DNA of 64,000 nucleotides from Gordius sp. MW1 (taxonomy: Eukaryota > Nematomorpha > Gordioida > Gordea > Gordiidae): the NCBI GenBank assembly GCA_964036665.1, contig OZ038529.1, positions 20,284,060 through 20,348,059 on the forward strand, written 5' to 3'. The notes beneath the pieces were generated by a model. It had not been told where the DNA came from. It did no database searches and was given only the letters and a program-made list of their open reading frames with translations. Made by a program: the position numbers and the translations under genes. Of this stretch, positions 12,560 to 25,600 are shown piece by piece (position 1 is the first letter of the stretch; each line of letters begins with the position of its first letter).

Positions 12560-13765
12560 CTTTTTATGACAGGAACTAATATAAAAATATTTTCATTAAG
12601 TTATAATTATCAAATTAATATTTAGATATCTACAAATAAGTAGACAAAAGTTTTACATGAATAAACGTTTTCAAAATAAATACTCATTTAAAATATCAGT
12701 ATTTTACATGTAAGTGTGTGTAAATTTAAATCAAAAAATATGGTGCTAAATTAAATTTAAAGTCAAACAGATTTAACTATGTTAATTTAAATTTCAAGAT
12801 CAAATAATCTAAATGCTTCATTAAATTGAATTTCTTATATGAATTTATTTGAGCTTACTGTGTGTGTGAAGTGGAATTGAAAAATATGGTACTAAACATT
12901 TAAAGTCAAACAGATTAAACTAAATGTTTATTAAAATTTACAAATATGTGTAACTAACCTGAATACAAATATGGCAACTGAAATTTCAAAGTTAAACGCT
13001 AGTTTAAATTTAAATGTTTATTTTGTCTAGAATTAAGTGTTAGAAAATAGTTTCAAGTAAAATAACAATTGGCGAAAAAATGCTAAATATAAGTTACCAC
13101 ATGAAATTCTCTATGATTAAAATTAGTTAACAAACAAAATTATTCCTAAATTTTACGTTAAAAGCATTAATTTTTTTAGGGGAATTTATCATAGGGAAAT
13201 TCATTTTTCTCGCGTCCCGGGAATATTCCCCCTAGTGCCATCTCTAATTTTAACCAAATCCCTCCCAAACGCGTTACAAATTTTGGTATCCGAAGCGAGA
13301 GTAAGAAAAATTGCGGTGTGTAATAATGTGCGAATTATAAAATTAATTGATACCACAAATTTTGATTACTCAATTTATTTCAATGATTTATTATAAAAAT
13401 GGTAGCATCTACAATATCGGGTCGCAATTAATTTCAAATTTATAGTTCTGCAAATGAACTATTTAATAAATTTAAACTCCTTTATGTTGGTCTAGTAATA
13501 TATATTTATGTAGTTTAATTAAATAATGAACTACCACTTCACACTAATTATATACAATTTAAAAATATTATTTGTTGATATATTTTAACTTTCACAAGTT
13601 ACTTTAAATTTGCGTCCAGATGAAAACAATGAGATTTAAATAAACAAAAGGAAATTAATTAACTATATGAATGATCTTCAATTATACATTTCGATAATTA
13701 AAAATATTTTACATAATCGCATTAATTTAAAAGATATGTCCCGTGTATTTTGCAATGGAAGATTC
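12560..13765. other. AT-rich stretch, possibly the rest of the hAT element
   Basis: It contains several similar phrases (GTCAAACAGAT...AACTA at about 12762 and 12904), suggesting an internal duplication. A GC-richer patch at 13195-13247 ending CCCTAGTGCCATCTCTA looks like the terminus of a hAT-type element. No matching left end was found and no gene is recognised. Confidence 0.3.
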
Positions 13766-13767
13766 AT

Positions 13768-13862
13768 AACCTCTGACCCAACACTTTAAATCCAACCCGA
13801 CCCAAATTTTTAAATTTTTCAACGAGTCGGGTCGGATTTTGGGTCACTCGTGGAGATCTTTA
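13768..13862. mobile_element. Fragment of CCCGACCC-type hAT element
   Basis: A short stretch with CCAACCCGACCC and its near-complement GAGTCGGGTCGGATTTTGGG forms an imperfect inverted pair. The wording resembles the ends of the hAT elements at 33988-34739 and 59889-61580. Confidence 0.4.
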
Positions 13863-13994
13863 GTCCAAAGGCTTACCTCAGCCACACCATTAAACCATTC
13901 GATATGATTTTAATTACCTGATGATTTTTATAAATTGTAATATATAATATATTGTTTTATGAATTAATAAAAGTTGTTTGTACATTTAAAAAAA

Positions 13995-14128
13995 AATTAA
14001 AAAAGGAACTGAACTGGAACTAGTTCCTTTTTAAAATAAGGAACTAGGAACTGGACCTAGTTCCATTTTAGGCAAAGGAACTGGAACTTGGCAAGTTCCT
14101 TTTTAAAAGGAACTTTTAACAGCTCTAG
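13995..14128. repeat. GGAACTAGTTCC-rich repeat
   Basis: At least six variants of GGAACT / AGTTCC occur in both orientations (for example GGAACTAGTTCC at about 14020), so the stretch can fold on itself. It ends AACAGCTCTAG, which looks like the terminus of a short hAT-type element; the other end was not found. Confidence 0.45.
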
Positions 14129-14220
14129 ATTTTACCATGTCACAAACTGCAAACAATCCCTCCAAGAATGAATACTGCTACTTGCTTCCGGTCGATACGG
14201 TTTACGCTCTGACTTTCATA

Positions 14221-14554
14221 TACAGTCAAAACCGTTTAATTGCAAAGCCTTGTGCCTGAAAAAAAATTCGCGATTAACCGATATTTCGTGATTAAACGAT
14301 GGAAATAAAAGTATATGTACATTATATTAAATATTGATTTCTTACGCTTCGCAATAAAACGATATTTTATATAATTATCTGGTTGATTTAAGGACTCGAA
14401 AATGTTTGTGAATATCCGATATTGTACTATTAAGCGATTTGTCAATAAACGATGTTTTTGTTTTTATTATCGTTAAAAAACAAAATGGCGGTTAACTTCG
14501 CGAATAAAAGATTTTTGCGATTATCCGATTTGTGATTAAGAATTTTTGACTGTA
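14221..14554. mobile_element. pogo/Tigger-like short element with TA duplication
   Basis: The element 14223-14552 (330 bp) begins CAGTCAAAACCG and ends TTTTTGACTG, is flanked by TA on each side, and contains many CGATTAA/TTAATCGCGA phrases. These ends and the TA target are typical of pogo/Tigger (Tc1-mariner) non-autonomous elements. No transposase is encoded. Confidence 0.75.
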
Positions 14555-15529
14555 GGAATCAAATCAACTATGTTTATACTTACTCCTTACTCATTATTAT
14601 TCATACGTGTGACCGCCAAACTCCACATGGCTCGAAAATGCTTACATCGCTCTAGCATAAATTTTGAGCAATCCTATCTGGCTGGTCTCTAAATTTGACG
14701 TCAAGCCTTATCTGTGAATGTGATTTATACACGGATTCAACAACTCTTTACTACATTTTACTTAAGGGTTGATCTAATTCCCCGACAATCGAAAGGAATC
14801 TCCTTCTTTGTCAAGGAATACGGACTCCATATTCTAGTTATTCATATACAGTAAATTTGGAGTCTGCAAAATCTTGGTGGACCTAACTCAGAAACGCCTC
14901 TTGGGCTCTCAACTGCAGGAATATTTACTTAAGTTTTACGATATGGTTTATTTGTATATCCGTTATTTATACACACGCAAATATTTTAATTACAATACAC
15001 AGAGGCTGTGGATGACAGTAGGGTATGCCTTGCCAGAACCCAAAGATCTAAGCTAAAAAAAATTAGCAACATCGCAATCTTTGTTGTGCTATCTGCATCA
15101 CGCCACGTTTTAGATTCATTTAACTCGTTTAACATTATTTCCAGCAAAGCATAAATTTGTTTTGGATATATTTAAACATACCATAATGTGATTATATTAT
15201 GTTAATTTAAAAGGTTTGTCTTCGCAAATTTACAAGTAAATTTTAAAATGTATAAATACTGGCCTTACTTTTTTGTCTAATACATATAATTAAATACTAG
15301 TTACATAAATTGCATTTGAGAACATTTAAAGTAATTCTAAATATTTTTATAAAATTGTTATTATTTAGAAAGAGAAAATAATTTCTACTTGACTACGCAC
15401 CTGACTACAAAACTTAATTATTGATGAGATAAAATAAATATTTAAGCATTTTAAATATTGATTAATATGACTTGAAACACATGTTTTCTACTTTTTAAAT
15501 AAGCTATAGTAACCTGTCTTAATATTAAC
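14555..15529. other. Unannotated AT-rich stretch
   Basis: Nothing recognised. The short open frame at 14874-15056 has no familiar features. Confidence 0.3.
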
Positions 15530-15851
15530 AAAATCGTTTATTGACAAATCGCTTAATAGTACAATATCGGATATTCGCAAACATTTTCGAGTCCTTAAAT
15601 CAACCAGATAATTATATAAATATCGTTTTATTGCGAGGCGTAAGAAATGAATATTTAATATAATGTACATATACTTATATTTTTATTGTTTAATCGCGAA
15701 ATATCGGTTAATCGCGAATTTTTTAGGCCCAAGGCTTTGCAATTAAACGGTTTTGACTGTATTATCGTTTAAAAAAACAAAATGGCGGTTAACTTCGCGA
15801 TTAAAAGATTTTCGCGATAATCCGATTTGCGATTAAGAAGTTTCGACTGTA
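15530..15851. mobile_element. pogo/Tigger-like element with internal inversion
   Basis: 15530-15761 is an inverted copy of about 14223-14455, ending in GGTTTTGACTG. It is followed directly by 15762-15849, which matches 14463-14552 in the same orientation (AAAATGGCGGTTAACTTCGCG ... TTTCGACTG). In the intact copy these two blocks are joined head to tail; here one block is inverted. Confidence 0.7.
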
Positions 15852-17950
15852 TAGCAATTTGTTTAAAATTAAATTTATATTATATTTTTGAGATCGTTAA
15901 TTTACAACTATGAAAACGTCTATAGATATTTAGCCTGTTTGATTTTTTGAACTATTAAACTCTGTTATTGGAAAAATTTTAATTAGATTAAAGCACCAAT
16001 ATTTTTGCATAATGTCAGATTACGGCTTTACCTTATTTACATTACAATGACACACCGTTTATCTTTATGTCTTTTTGTAAGGTCAAAGTTCCCATTTAAA
16101 ATTTTATTGAGAAATATTGACAATTAAAATTTAGCTTTTTATTATAAAAATGGCATAGCATTAAAATATAAATTGTGTAGTAAGCATAATTGTAATTTAT
16201 GTCTATCAAATATTTAAATTATAGTTGCTAAAGGTTATGGGACTATCTGCTTTAGACACATTGGCTCAGGCATTTAAATGCTAGCTTGTTCCTTAATTAT
16301 TCAAATAAATAAAAATTATAAAAAAAATTGTTGTATTTTAGTAAATTTTGTGAAGAAATTTAAACGTCAACATATAAATCATACTATAAATGAGGCAAAT
16401 AATAAATTATACCTTCTTTAAATCGTAATATGAAAAACGTGGTATCATTAATAACAATTAAAATAAACATTGTTGTATTCGAAACTTCTAAAATCTTAGA
16501 ATAACTAAGGAATTATGGTTAGAAACATTTGTAAAAGCAAATAACTTGATAGATAATAAATATTTTTGCTTTGAAATAATAATATAGAAAAACTTATTTC
16601 ATCATTGTAATTTTATAATTTCAAAAAGGTGTCTTGACGGTGTTTTCAAGACTGGCCACTATGTTACAGTATAACTTTATTAAAATTGCCAGTCCAAAGC
16701 TACAAACAGATATTCCGTGCTTTTAGAGTTAATGTTAAAATCAGGCCTTAGTGGAATTCAAATTATTTTAATGATTAAAAGCGTGATCCGAATTGAACTA
16801 ACTAGTCCATAAAACGTTGAAAAGCACGGGGGGTTACTTAGTGATAGTTGGTTGCTGTTCATATATTGTGCCTCAATTACATTTTTATGACCGCAGTAAA
16901 CTAACTCGTAAAATATCATTTGTCTAAATTTAAAGATATAAATATAAATTGCTGGAGCGACGCTTTTGTTGCTTGCTGCTGGCAATTAAAATTTTAAGGT
17001 CCCTTTTGAGTGTCCAATAGATTTTGGATTAGTTCTACATAGAGTCAAGAACAATCTTTAGTCGAATACCTAACAATCATAAGAAATTTAAAATTATTAC
17101 CATACAATATTAAATCAATGTTATCTTCATTTTCGGTAGTTAAATTTTTTCGAAGGTATTTTTGGAGTTAACTATTAGGCATATTCAATGAGATCTACCA
17201 ATTAACATTTAATTTATACCATTTATTCGGCAAATGAGCACTTTGATGTGTTAGAGAAAAATTCTTTATTAGTCACTCCAAGAATCAAAATTTGTTAGCC
17301 ATCTCATCTTTAATATAATCTTCTGATTTTTCGTGCATAAATAGTATTTTAGGTGCAATTTCAAAGGTTATCATATAATTAATAAAATGAATGCTAAGCG
17401 TTCAATTTAAACCTCTTCATATCCGCAATTGCGGCACACAGTCAATCTTAAGAAAAGTTTGAACCTGAAAACTAGCAAAGGTCCATATTTTATAATTTCA
17501 TTTTAAGTGCTGTGCAATTTTATAGGCTAAAGGCGAAAATTATAGTGACTTTCGTATCTATCCTTGTCTTGTCTTGTCCTTTGTTTCAAAATATACATTT
17601 ATAAAACATTAGTTTATAAAACCTGTCCAATATTAAATTAATTTGAGTAGCTTATAAAACATTGTTAATTATTTTATTAAAATCATTTTTTAAAAGAGAA
17701 GTTACTTTATAATGTCAAGGTGAAGCTAAATACCAAGAAATAAAAAAAAGTATACTATCTAAAAGCAAATATAATGCTAGAAATGTGGATAGAATGATTG
17801 CGACAGGATAAAGGATGATTATTATTGAATGAAATCATATTAAATAACAGGATTTCTATACAGGAATCAATGCCATTTGTCACCATAAACGTGCTTAAAT
17901 TATATCTTTTTGTCGTCAAAATATTTTTGTCTAGATAAACTAGAATGCCA
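15852..17950. other. Unannotated AT-rich stretch
   Basis: No gene, RNA or element recognised. Open frames (for example 16758-16985 minus) are short and carry no known motif. Confidence 0.3.
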
Positions 17951-18315
17951 AAAGAGATCGGCTCCCGGTTAGGGCCGGGCCGGCAACTGTCTTAAAATTA
18001 GACTTTTGGGCGGGCACTATAACAAGATTCGGGCATTAGGGACTCAATGAGATTTTTTCATGTATTATTTTGTCACTTTTTTGATTGCATAATATTTATT
18101 AATCGTAATTCTTATCCAAAAAGATCTAGAATTAAATTTAAAATTTTTACTATATAACAAAATTACTGGTAAATATTTAAACAATCATCATTTCGGGCAA
18201 CTCGAAAATTTGGGATTGGTCGGGCCTAAACTTAAAAGGGGCAAATTCGCTAAAAAATATTGGACCGGGCCGCGTTCGGGCAATAATTTCGAACAAATTT
18301 CACCTCTGTATGCCA
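17943..18315. mobile_element. hAT-type element with GGGCCGGGCC ends
   Basis: The element is about 17951-18307. The left end carries GGTTAGGGCCGGGCCGG and the right end GGACCGGGCCGCGTTCGGGC. Flanks GAATGCCA (17943-17950) and GTATGCCA (18308-18315) agree at 7 of 8 bases, a plausible 8-bp hAT duplication. No ORF lies inside. Confidence 0.6.
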
Positions 18316-18591
18316 TATTTTAATAAAAATTCAAAAACAATTTAGTTGACCTAATCTTTTATTCTAAGCCCTTTTGTGGCTTGTTCATAAAAACTTATTC
18401 CAGACTGTATAGAGGACTCGGGATTTCCATTTTAAAATCTGTATACCCGCTCTGCCCTTGCAGATTTCTCATTTAATAAGTTTGGAATTCTAAATTAAGC
18501 ACTAGTAAATTACTACTTTACTACTTTTTTGCCCATTTGTTTTTTAGCTTAAGATAGTAAGCCAGTTAATTTTTGATATAAAGGAACAAAT

Positions 18592-18713
18592 GTCCAAAAC
18601 ATGGGCGTAGCCATGGGGGGGCAGGGGGGGGGGGGTGTCTAATTAAACTTTTAAACGTTTTACCCCCCCCCCCCCCACCTAATCCGAAACCTGGCTTAGC
18701 CCATGGTCCAAAA
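18592..18713. mobile_element. CGTAGCC-family short hAT element
   Basis: The 106-bp element 18600-18705 begins CATGGGCGTAGCC and ends GGCTTAGCCCATG. It is flanked by perfect 8-bp duplications GTCCAAAA. Its interior is a G run and a C run that could pair. Confidence 0.8.
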
Positions 18714-18953
18714 TCTAAACATAAATAAGCAAATTATTCGCTTCACACCGAAATATGTGGCGAAGAAAAAGATTTAAAGATTGTTGCATATTTGAAATTA
18801 ACTTGCAAAATAATTTAAACTCTTACCCTTTATCCATGTTGGTAATTTTAAAATACTTAATTTGGAAGTGATTTCATTATAAAGTGGGATATTCTCAGTC
18901 GGATATATTAGCGCTCATTGCTTTTTCCTTTTATGTTTAGTTTTTGAAATCGA

Positions 18954-19098
18954 CATAGCCAGGGCCCTTAAATCAAATATTTGTTAATTTAATTTATTGT
19001 AAATTTGAAAAAAATTCTCATTTACCCTCCCCCCTAAATTATTATCAAATTTGTTCAATCCCCACCCGTCCCTTAACCAAATTATGGCAACGCCCATG
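18954..19098. mobile_element. CGTAGCC-family short element, eroded
   Basis: It begins CATAGCCAGGG and ends GGCAACGCCCATG, with the usual pyrimidine-rich right half (ACCCTCCCCCC). No target duplication was seen. Confidence 0.55.
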
Positions 19099-21389
19099 CG
19101 CCTTACGTCGGGTTTATCTTCTCTTACTACAATTGTTTCAAACAAGAACGCGTATTAAAATATCATATTAGGCTAAAATATAGTTTGAAAAATTATTATA
19201 AATAACTGTTCGAGTTTTTAAAGTTATGTGATGCATTTTAATGAGTTCAAATCAGAAACAGTTTCTAATTATGGTTCGTGCTGTTACGACAAATAAAATT
19301 CGTCATTTGTGCTGAGAACGACATAGTTTAATAATCGATTTATTTAAAAAGTCAAATACTATTAACGTTTTTCTTTTAGTATATATTTATAGGTTGTAAG
19401 CGATGAAAAGATTTCATTTTAAAAAACATGAATAAATTCGCATTAATTTTAAAATATATTATTTACCAGATTCAAAAAGATTTAAGACTATTGAAGTGCT
19501 AAACTGCATATAAGCATACAAATTTAATATTACTTATTTAAGCATTACTCCGATATAAAAGTAGCCTTATTTATCACATAACTATTAGCTTGCGCTTTAT
19601 CAAACACCAGGATTTCGCTCAAAAGAGAATAAATTAAAATATTTTTAATTTGTCCTATTAAATTTCCTCGATGGTCCAACTTAAAAGTTCGATAGTGATA
19701 ATGCACCTGATTCGTGTAACGGTTAGGAATAATTTGTTATTTAAACTAAACTTTAACCTTGATAATGATATTTTCATTTTATAATCCTACTCTGTGACTT
19801 AGCTGTATTAGTTTTTTAATTTTACTTAATTTTGAAGATATATAAAATAAAGTTTTATACCACAACTTGCATAGCAGTTAATAAATCAAGCGGCACAGTT
19901 AATGGCTTTTTAACATTAATAGTAGCTTTCATTATGATGTCAAATTTTTTGAATTTTTTTAAATGACATTAGAGCAACATAAAACTTATATTGAACAATT
20001 TGATTTATAAACAGGGAACTTGAAAATACCACTTCATCAAAGTGCTTTACAAATCGTTTAATAGATTATTAATTAACTTTTCTTTAATGAATTGCCCTGG
20101 AGATTCATTAATAATATTATAAGACTGGATTTAATAAAATATTTAATAGACCAAAATTAATTCAAACCCTTATTAATATTAATACAATCTACAGAAGCAG
20201 TGAAATCCTTCAAATCTAATTTGGTCAGGTGCTGCAATGTAAGTAAATGTCTGATGCGATTATCTGTTTTCATGTGACTCGGGCGCTAACATATTACAAC
20301 TAAACCAATTTAAAGCTTAGTGATGCAAACGAAAAACCCATAAAACTTGTGTAAAAATATTTCAAAACTCGACGCAAATTATGGGTTATAAACCAAAGTT
20401 GTGGAGCTCGCAATTAAGGTAATTGCCATTGTCATAAGATACATCTCTCTACTATCTCTTGTGTGGGGGACAATGCTTGTCCGAATGCAATTGAGCTTGG
20501 AGTGTGCGTGGATTCCACGTTTTATGGTTTTATAGCGCAATAAAAATCTTAAATTTGAGCTGAAGCCTATTTTAAGTCTATATTGATTTTTTAATAAATT
20601 TGGACACTTAAACAGAGCATCACGTTTTGGCAATTTTTAACCTTAAGCTCGCATGATTTAATTAAAAATTAGGATTTACAAAATAGGCAAAATCCGTTCC
20701 ATAGCTTACACCATTTCATTAACAATACGACTCAAAAAAAGAACATGCATCAAATGTATAAACAAGAAACAAATGTCATTAAATTGCGGGGAATTGGCGA
20801 TCAGCTTGAATTTAAAAGTACCTAATTTTGGTCCTAATTGTAAATAAAAGTATAATTTAAGATTCTTAAAAAGTCATTTTAACTTTTCATTTGGCAATTG
20901 AGAGAAAATAAAATTCTTTGAAATTTGTGATTACGCAATTACAATATAAGCAAAGGAAGACTGTTAGTTAAGTCTAGGTGGAGTAAAACATTTTGCCAAC
21001 TTTAATTTTCATATGGATCAGGATACAGTAGTGATTAAAAATTTTGATAGCTAGTTAAAATTCGATGCTTTATCTTTTCGAGCTTACAATTTTTAAATAA
21101 CGATGTTAAAGGCAGGAAATTCTTAATAGCAGATCTACTATTGCATAAAGACCGTTTAATTAAATTTAATAATGAAATAAGACGATCTGGGTATTTAATC
21201 TATTCGCGTAATCCAATTTTAAACAAATTTATTTCGCAAAAAGAAAGCACTGAAATGTTACAGTTTATAAGATATAGTTTTTTTACTTTTAAAGCAAATA
21301 TGGAATATTAAGTCAATTTTCGTCTGCACTTTCTACCCGATTTATAGTGAGTTTGAGACCAAAAACTTTTGTCAAATTACTTATAGAAC
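19099..21389. other. Unannotated AT-rich stretch
   Basis: No gene recognised. The open frame 20379-20633 minus (84 codons) has no recognisable motif and AT-driven composition. This lies immediately 3' of Abd-B and may hold its 3' regulatory sequence, but nothing specific can be pointed to. Confidence 0.3.
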
Positions 21390-21539
21390 CTCGGGCGTAG
21401 CCAGGGCGGCTGCCCCCCCCCCCAAATCCAAAAACTTGTTGAAATTTATTAAAATATGGCTAAAACTCCAAAAAATAATCATTTTTCCCTCCTTAACTCA
21501 TTATTGCCCCCTCTAATTCCAATGCTGTCTATGCCCATG
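21390..21539. mobile_element. CGTAGCC-family short hAT element
   Basis: It begins CTCGGGCGTAGCCAGG and ends CTATGCCCATG. Flanks TATAGAAC and CATATAAC agree at 6 of 8 bases. The body carries the shared GGCGGCTGCCCCCC and TAAAATATGGCTAAAA wording. Confidence 0.7.
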
Positions 21540-22392
21540 CATATAACCCCTACTTTATATGTAAAGTTCTTATTTACAAAGGGTTAGGTTAAATTGATAA
21601 TATGAATATTTTAAAATAATTGATATTACTTTTTCATTACTCCACGATGCAATCATAATTAGACATGGGATTACGTTTATATTGTGCACATTTTAAACTA
21701 ATTTTTGAAAGAAACTTATTACAACTTTACTACGAGAATAGTGATGCAATAATCTACATTGCTAAACCACCGTAACAATACGAGTTCGCGATATTGTTGT
21801 TTATGAATAAATATATATAATTTTATAGAAAGAAAAAATACGACAATTAACGAGAGAAAAAAAGACTTAAATTACAATACATTAATCGTAGTATGCAAAC
21901 TTTGGGAGGAAATTCGAGACCAGTGTTTTTACGTCATTCATACAGTTGGTAAATTTTGTAAGGAAGGTAACAATGATTTTTAGCCATGACAGCAAAATTT
22001 TAGTAAAAGTTAGAAATATATAATTTTACTTACATGATAAAACTTACACTTGGATTCATGATAAATTAATACTGTTAACGAGGAAGTCGGATCGAAATGA
22101 GATGGATGAAAATGGAGTATTTCTAACGTTAATTTGACATAATATGTGGTGTATGTGTAATTATTTCGCTTAACTCTTGTGTGTTAAATACAAACGCGAA
22201 AAGTAAAGAAAAATCAACAACGAGACAAAGCTTTCGGGACCCTGAAAGTTCCTAAACCATCTTACAACAATTCGACATATATATTATTTTCTTTGGCGCA
22301 TGATTCGACTGCAAACTTTAAATCAAACATGTATAATACTCTAGTGTAGAATCTGAATAATTCAAAAACACTTATTATTCGTAATTCATGTA
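21540..22392. other. Probable Abd-B 3' UTR and downstream sequence
   Basis: AT-rich sequence directly downstream of the Abd-B stop codon (minus strand). A 3' UTR is expected here by position. I could not fix a cleavage site, and no RNA structure stood out. Confidence 0.35.
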
Positions 22393-22685
22393 TTAATGGT
22401 AAGCCATGTTGTGATGGTGCAATGCCGGAGGCTGCATGAGGTGATTTGTGGCTGAATCGGTGGAAGAGCCGATCAAATTTTTTTGACTAGATTTTTTGTT
22501 TTTCATGCGCCTGTTTTGGAACCATATCTTGACCTGTCGCTCGGTCAAATTCAAATTTCGTGCCAACTCCCAACGCTTTTGCTTGGAAACGTAAGCATTG
22601 TACAGGAATTCCTTCTCTAATTCCAGCGTTTGATACTTAGTGTATGGACGTCTCTTTTTACGGTTATTACCATTAGGTGGCCAAT
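22393..22685 (-). other. Abd-B: Abd-B coding exon 2 (homeobox)
   Basis: 293 nt encode the end of codon 568, the linker WPPNGNN, the complete homeodomain and a 30-residue His-containing tail ending HHHNMAYH before TAA. Homeodomain W48, F49, N51 and R53 (WFQNRR) are all intact. The exon is much less AT-rich than the flanking DNA. Confidence 0.95.
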
Positions 22686-25600
22686 CTATGGTAAAAAGGG
22701 AAAAATTAACTTTATAATATAGTACAAAAAACTAGGTATAAATGAATAGTATAAATTTGTTTTAAAGACAAATTTTTCTAAGCTAAGGCCATACACGAAT
22801 GAAAACGCGGCCAAATTTGAAGAACGGCAGAAAAGTGTAGTATGCTTGAACATGGGCGTAGCCGAGGGAGACGGGGGGGGCGGCTGCCACCCTAGAATTC
22901 CCAAAATTCTTCAGAATTTGATATAACTATGGCCAAATTTCAAAAAAATTGTCATTTTGCCCCTCCTTATATCACTATTGCCCCCTTCTAGTTCTAATCT
23001 TGGTTATGCCCACGGTCTTGAATGTAAAATTTGTGAGATTCGTATTAAAATAAAATAGGATGAATAAAATTGCGATATTAATAAAACCTAGCAAACTAAA
23101 GACTTTTATTTTAAATAATGGGGCTGAACCATCTTTTCAAAGGAAGTTGGATTTATTTTTAGGTAGATGGATTCACACACCGTCTATATATGTTCGAGTG
23201 GGTGACCTTATAGAATCTAGCTTCAGCACTAAGGAACAGAGTACTTTCAAAAAATAGAAATAATAAAATAGTTTTCAAACTTAAATTTTTTTCCAGTTCC
23301 AACACTAGAAAAGTTTTCATAAGCGCCTTTATCTAAGTACTTTTAAATTAAAGCATTTTTGATCAAAAAAAGAATAATCGATTTGATTAAAAACTTTCTG
23401 CAAAATTTATAATTCAAATTACAATGTTTATATGAATGGATTTTCTTTTAAATATATTTATCTTAATTATTCAATGTATTTGATTTATTTGAAGATATCA
23501 CCTTCATACAAAATTAACTGTTTTAAAATAAAAAAACACCCTAGCGCTTTGTGATATTGACTTGTCTTAACCTAAAAATCTATATAATCACATTACCATA
23601 AAAAGGCTAACAAGTTAAATGTATCGAGGTTTATAGTTTATGCGACATAAATTATTGAGACATTACTTGTCCCCTAGAGTTTACCTCAAGGATTTATATC
23701 GATATAAGAAACAGGTCCCCCGCTGATATCGTTTACAACCTTATAGTTTTGAACATTTTAAGACATAAAAAACTTTCAAATCAAAAATCTGTTTAATTTT
23801 ATTTTATATAAAAAAATTTTACCAACACGCTCCTCATCATTATTTCTAGGTAATAGAGGAAGGAAATATTTAATTATTTAGAAATAACGGTCGTAAAATT
23901 AGATGATTGCAGTTATTTCCAACAACTAACTACTCATGCAACATTCACACAAATCAAATGGAACCGCAATGGACATAATTAAATTTCGGTGCTTTTATAA
24001 TAAATACCCCCTCCCACCCAATCATATTATAAAGCAGCAAGTTTTCCTATCCATTCTTTCTCACCTTATGGAAGTAAAGTTATGGGAGAAAAGATCAGAG
24101 AGCAAGGAGGGGGGGGGGAAGGCAAGAGCGGCATGTCTTTTACTAGCGGCGCAAAGGCAGATTGGAAGAGAAAGGGAATTAAAAAGCGCATATCAAAACT
24201 AAAAATAAGAAGGGGGGAAGGAGAAGGAGGGGGGTGTTGATCAATGATTTATAGGCATGTGCCAGTCAGAGTCAGTTGTAGTCTTTGTATGAGCGGGAAG
24301 CCTCGAATGTGCTGCTTGCTACTCCTTTGTTTTGGCGGCAAGATTACGTATATACGTGTATTGGAATTAGCATCAAAGGTGGTCTTTCACATGCTATTAT
24401 TATTTTCCTCTCCTACTCACCCCCCCCCCTTAAGGATGTTTGGTGCGTTGTAAAATAGAATTCATTATTAAGGGGGCGGGAAAAATCATAATACGGTTGT
24501 TATAATGAACGTTTTTGGCAAGTAAGATATTAGAATATTAGATCATAATTTAGATGACCAAGCTGACTGGCAATTAACAAATAGGGCTTTAAAGATTAAA
24601 ACCTTCCTCTCTAAACATTTCAACGTCGCCTTCCGTTCCTCATTAAAATAACGTTCAAAATTTTCTCGTTAATTTAGAAATTAAGGGTTAAAATATCAAC
24701 TAGTTTTTAAGTGTGCGTCGTTAAATAAAATTATTTTTTAATATTGCAAATAACTCCTTCTCCATGGGCGTAGGCGGGGGGGGGGGGTTTTCAATGCAAA
24801 AACCCTTAAAAATTTATGTTTTGCCCCTCCGTAATTGAAATTTTGAACGTTTCGCCCCCCTCCCAACCCAAAACCTGGATACGCCCATGTCCTTCTCTAA
24901 ATCATAATTCATCATTGTGCCCCTATTCCAAATCATAACTACGGCCAAAACTGGGTCCCATTAAGCCCGAATGATTTTATATTTGGCTAAATCAACCCCT
25001 TAAATAAACTTTCTATAACAAATTATCATTATCGTTATGATGCAAAATGTTTTGAAGTGAAAACTGAAAATTAGGCATCGGGCATCGTATGGTGGCAGCG
25101 AGATCCTAATAATGTTAACTGAAACAATTGACCCACGCTGAATCTGACTCGATTTGGTTTATATTAAAATGAAAGCATGGTGATTTGGTCGGCAGGTTAT
25201 TCTATAACTTCAAATATATAAATAATTTCCCGGGGTGTTTTTTGCTCTTTTTGTAATCATCACACTTAGGTAACAATATGCTCAGGCTTAATATTATTGC
25301 CATATCTAAAGGTAAAGAGTGTAAAAATCTTCAAAGTAAATTAAAAATGTTACACTAGGAATAAAATGGAGAAAACTAATTCTCAATATATTAAAATATT
25401 TATCAATGAGGTTAGTTAGATTTTGAGTTTGGATAAATTTAAGATTAGGATTGAGTTTGAATGAAAAAGATTAATATAGCTTCGGGTCAAAATTAGCTAA
25501 GAGTGAAATATTACGTGAAAATTTTCTTAAAATTGGCCCGAAGCAACGATGGGCCCCAACAGAAGAGGGAGGAAGTAAGGGCAAATATCTTCCAACACTT

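Noticed and set aside
1-22392. A mir-iab-4/iab-8-like hairpin, expected between abd-A and Abd-B in insects
   Set aside because: I looked for GTATACTGAATGTATCC-like wording and its complement and found none; it may lie outside the window.
23060-23257. A 65-codon frame in the Abd-B intron as an extra coding exon
   Set aside because: No conserved motif, no convincing splice sites, and the exon 1 to exon 2 phase already fits without it.
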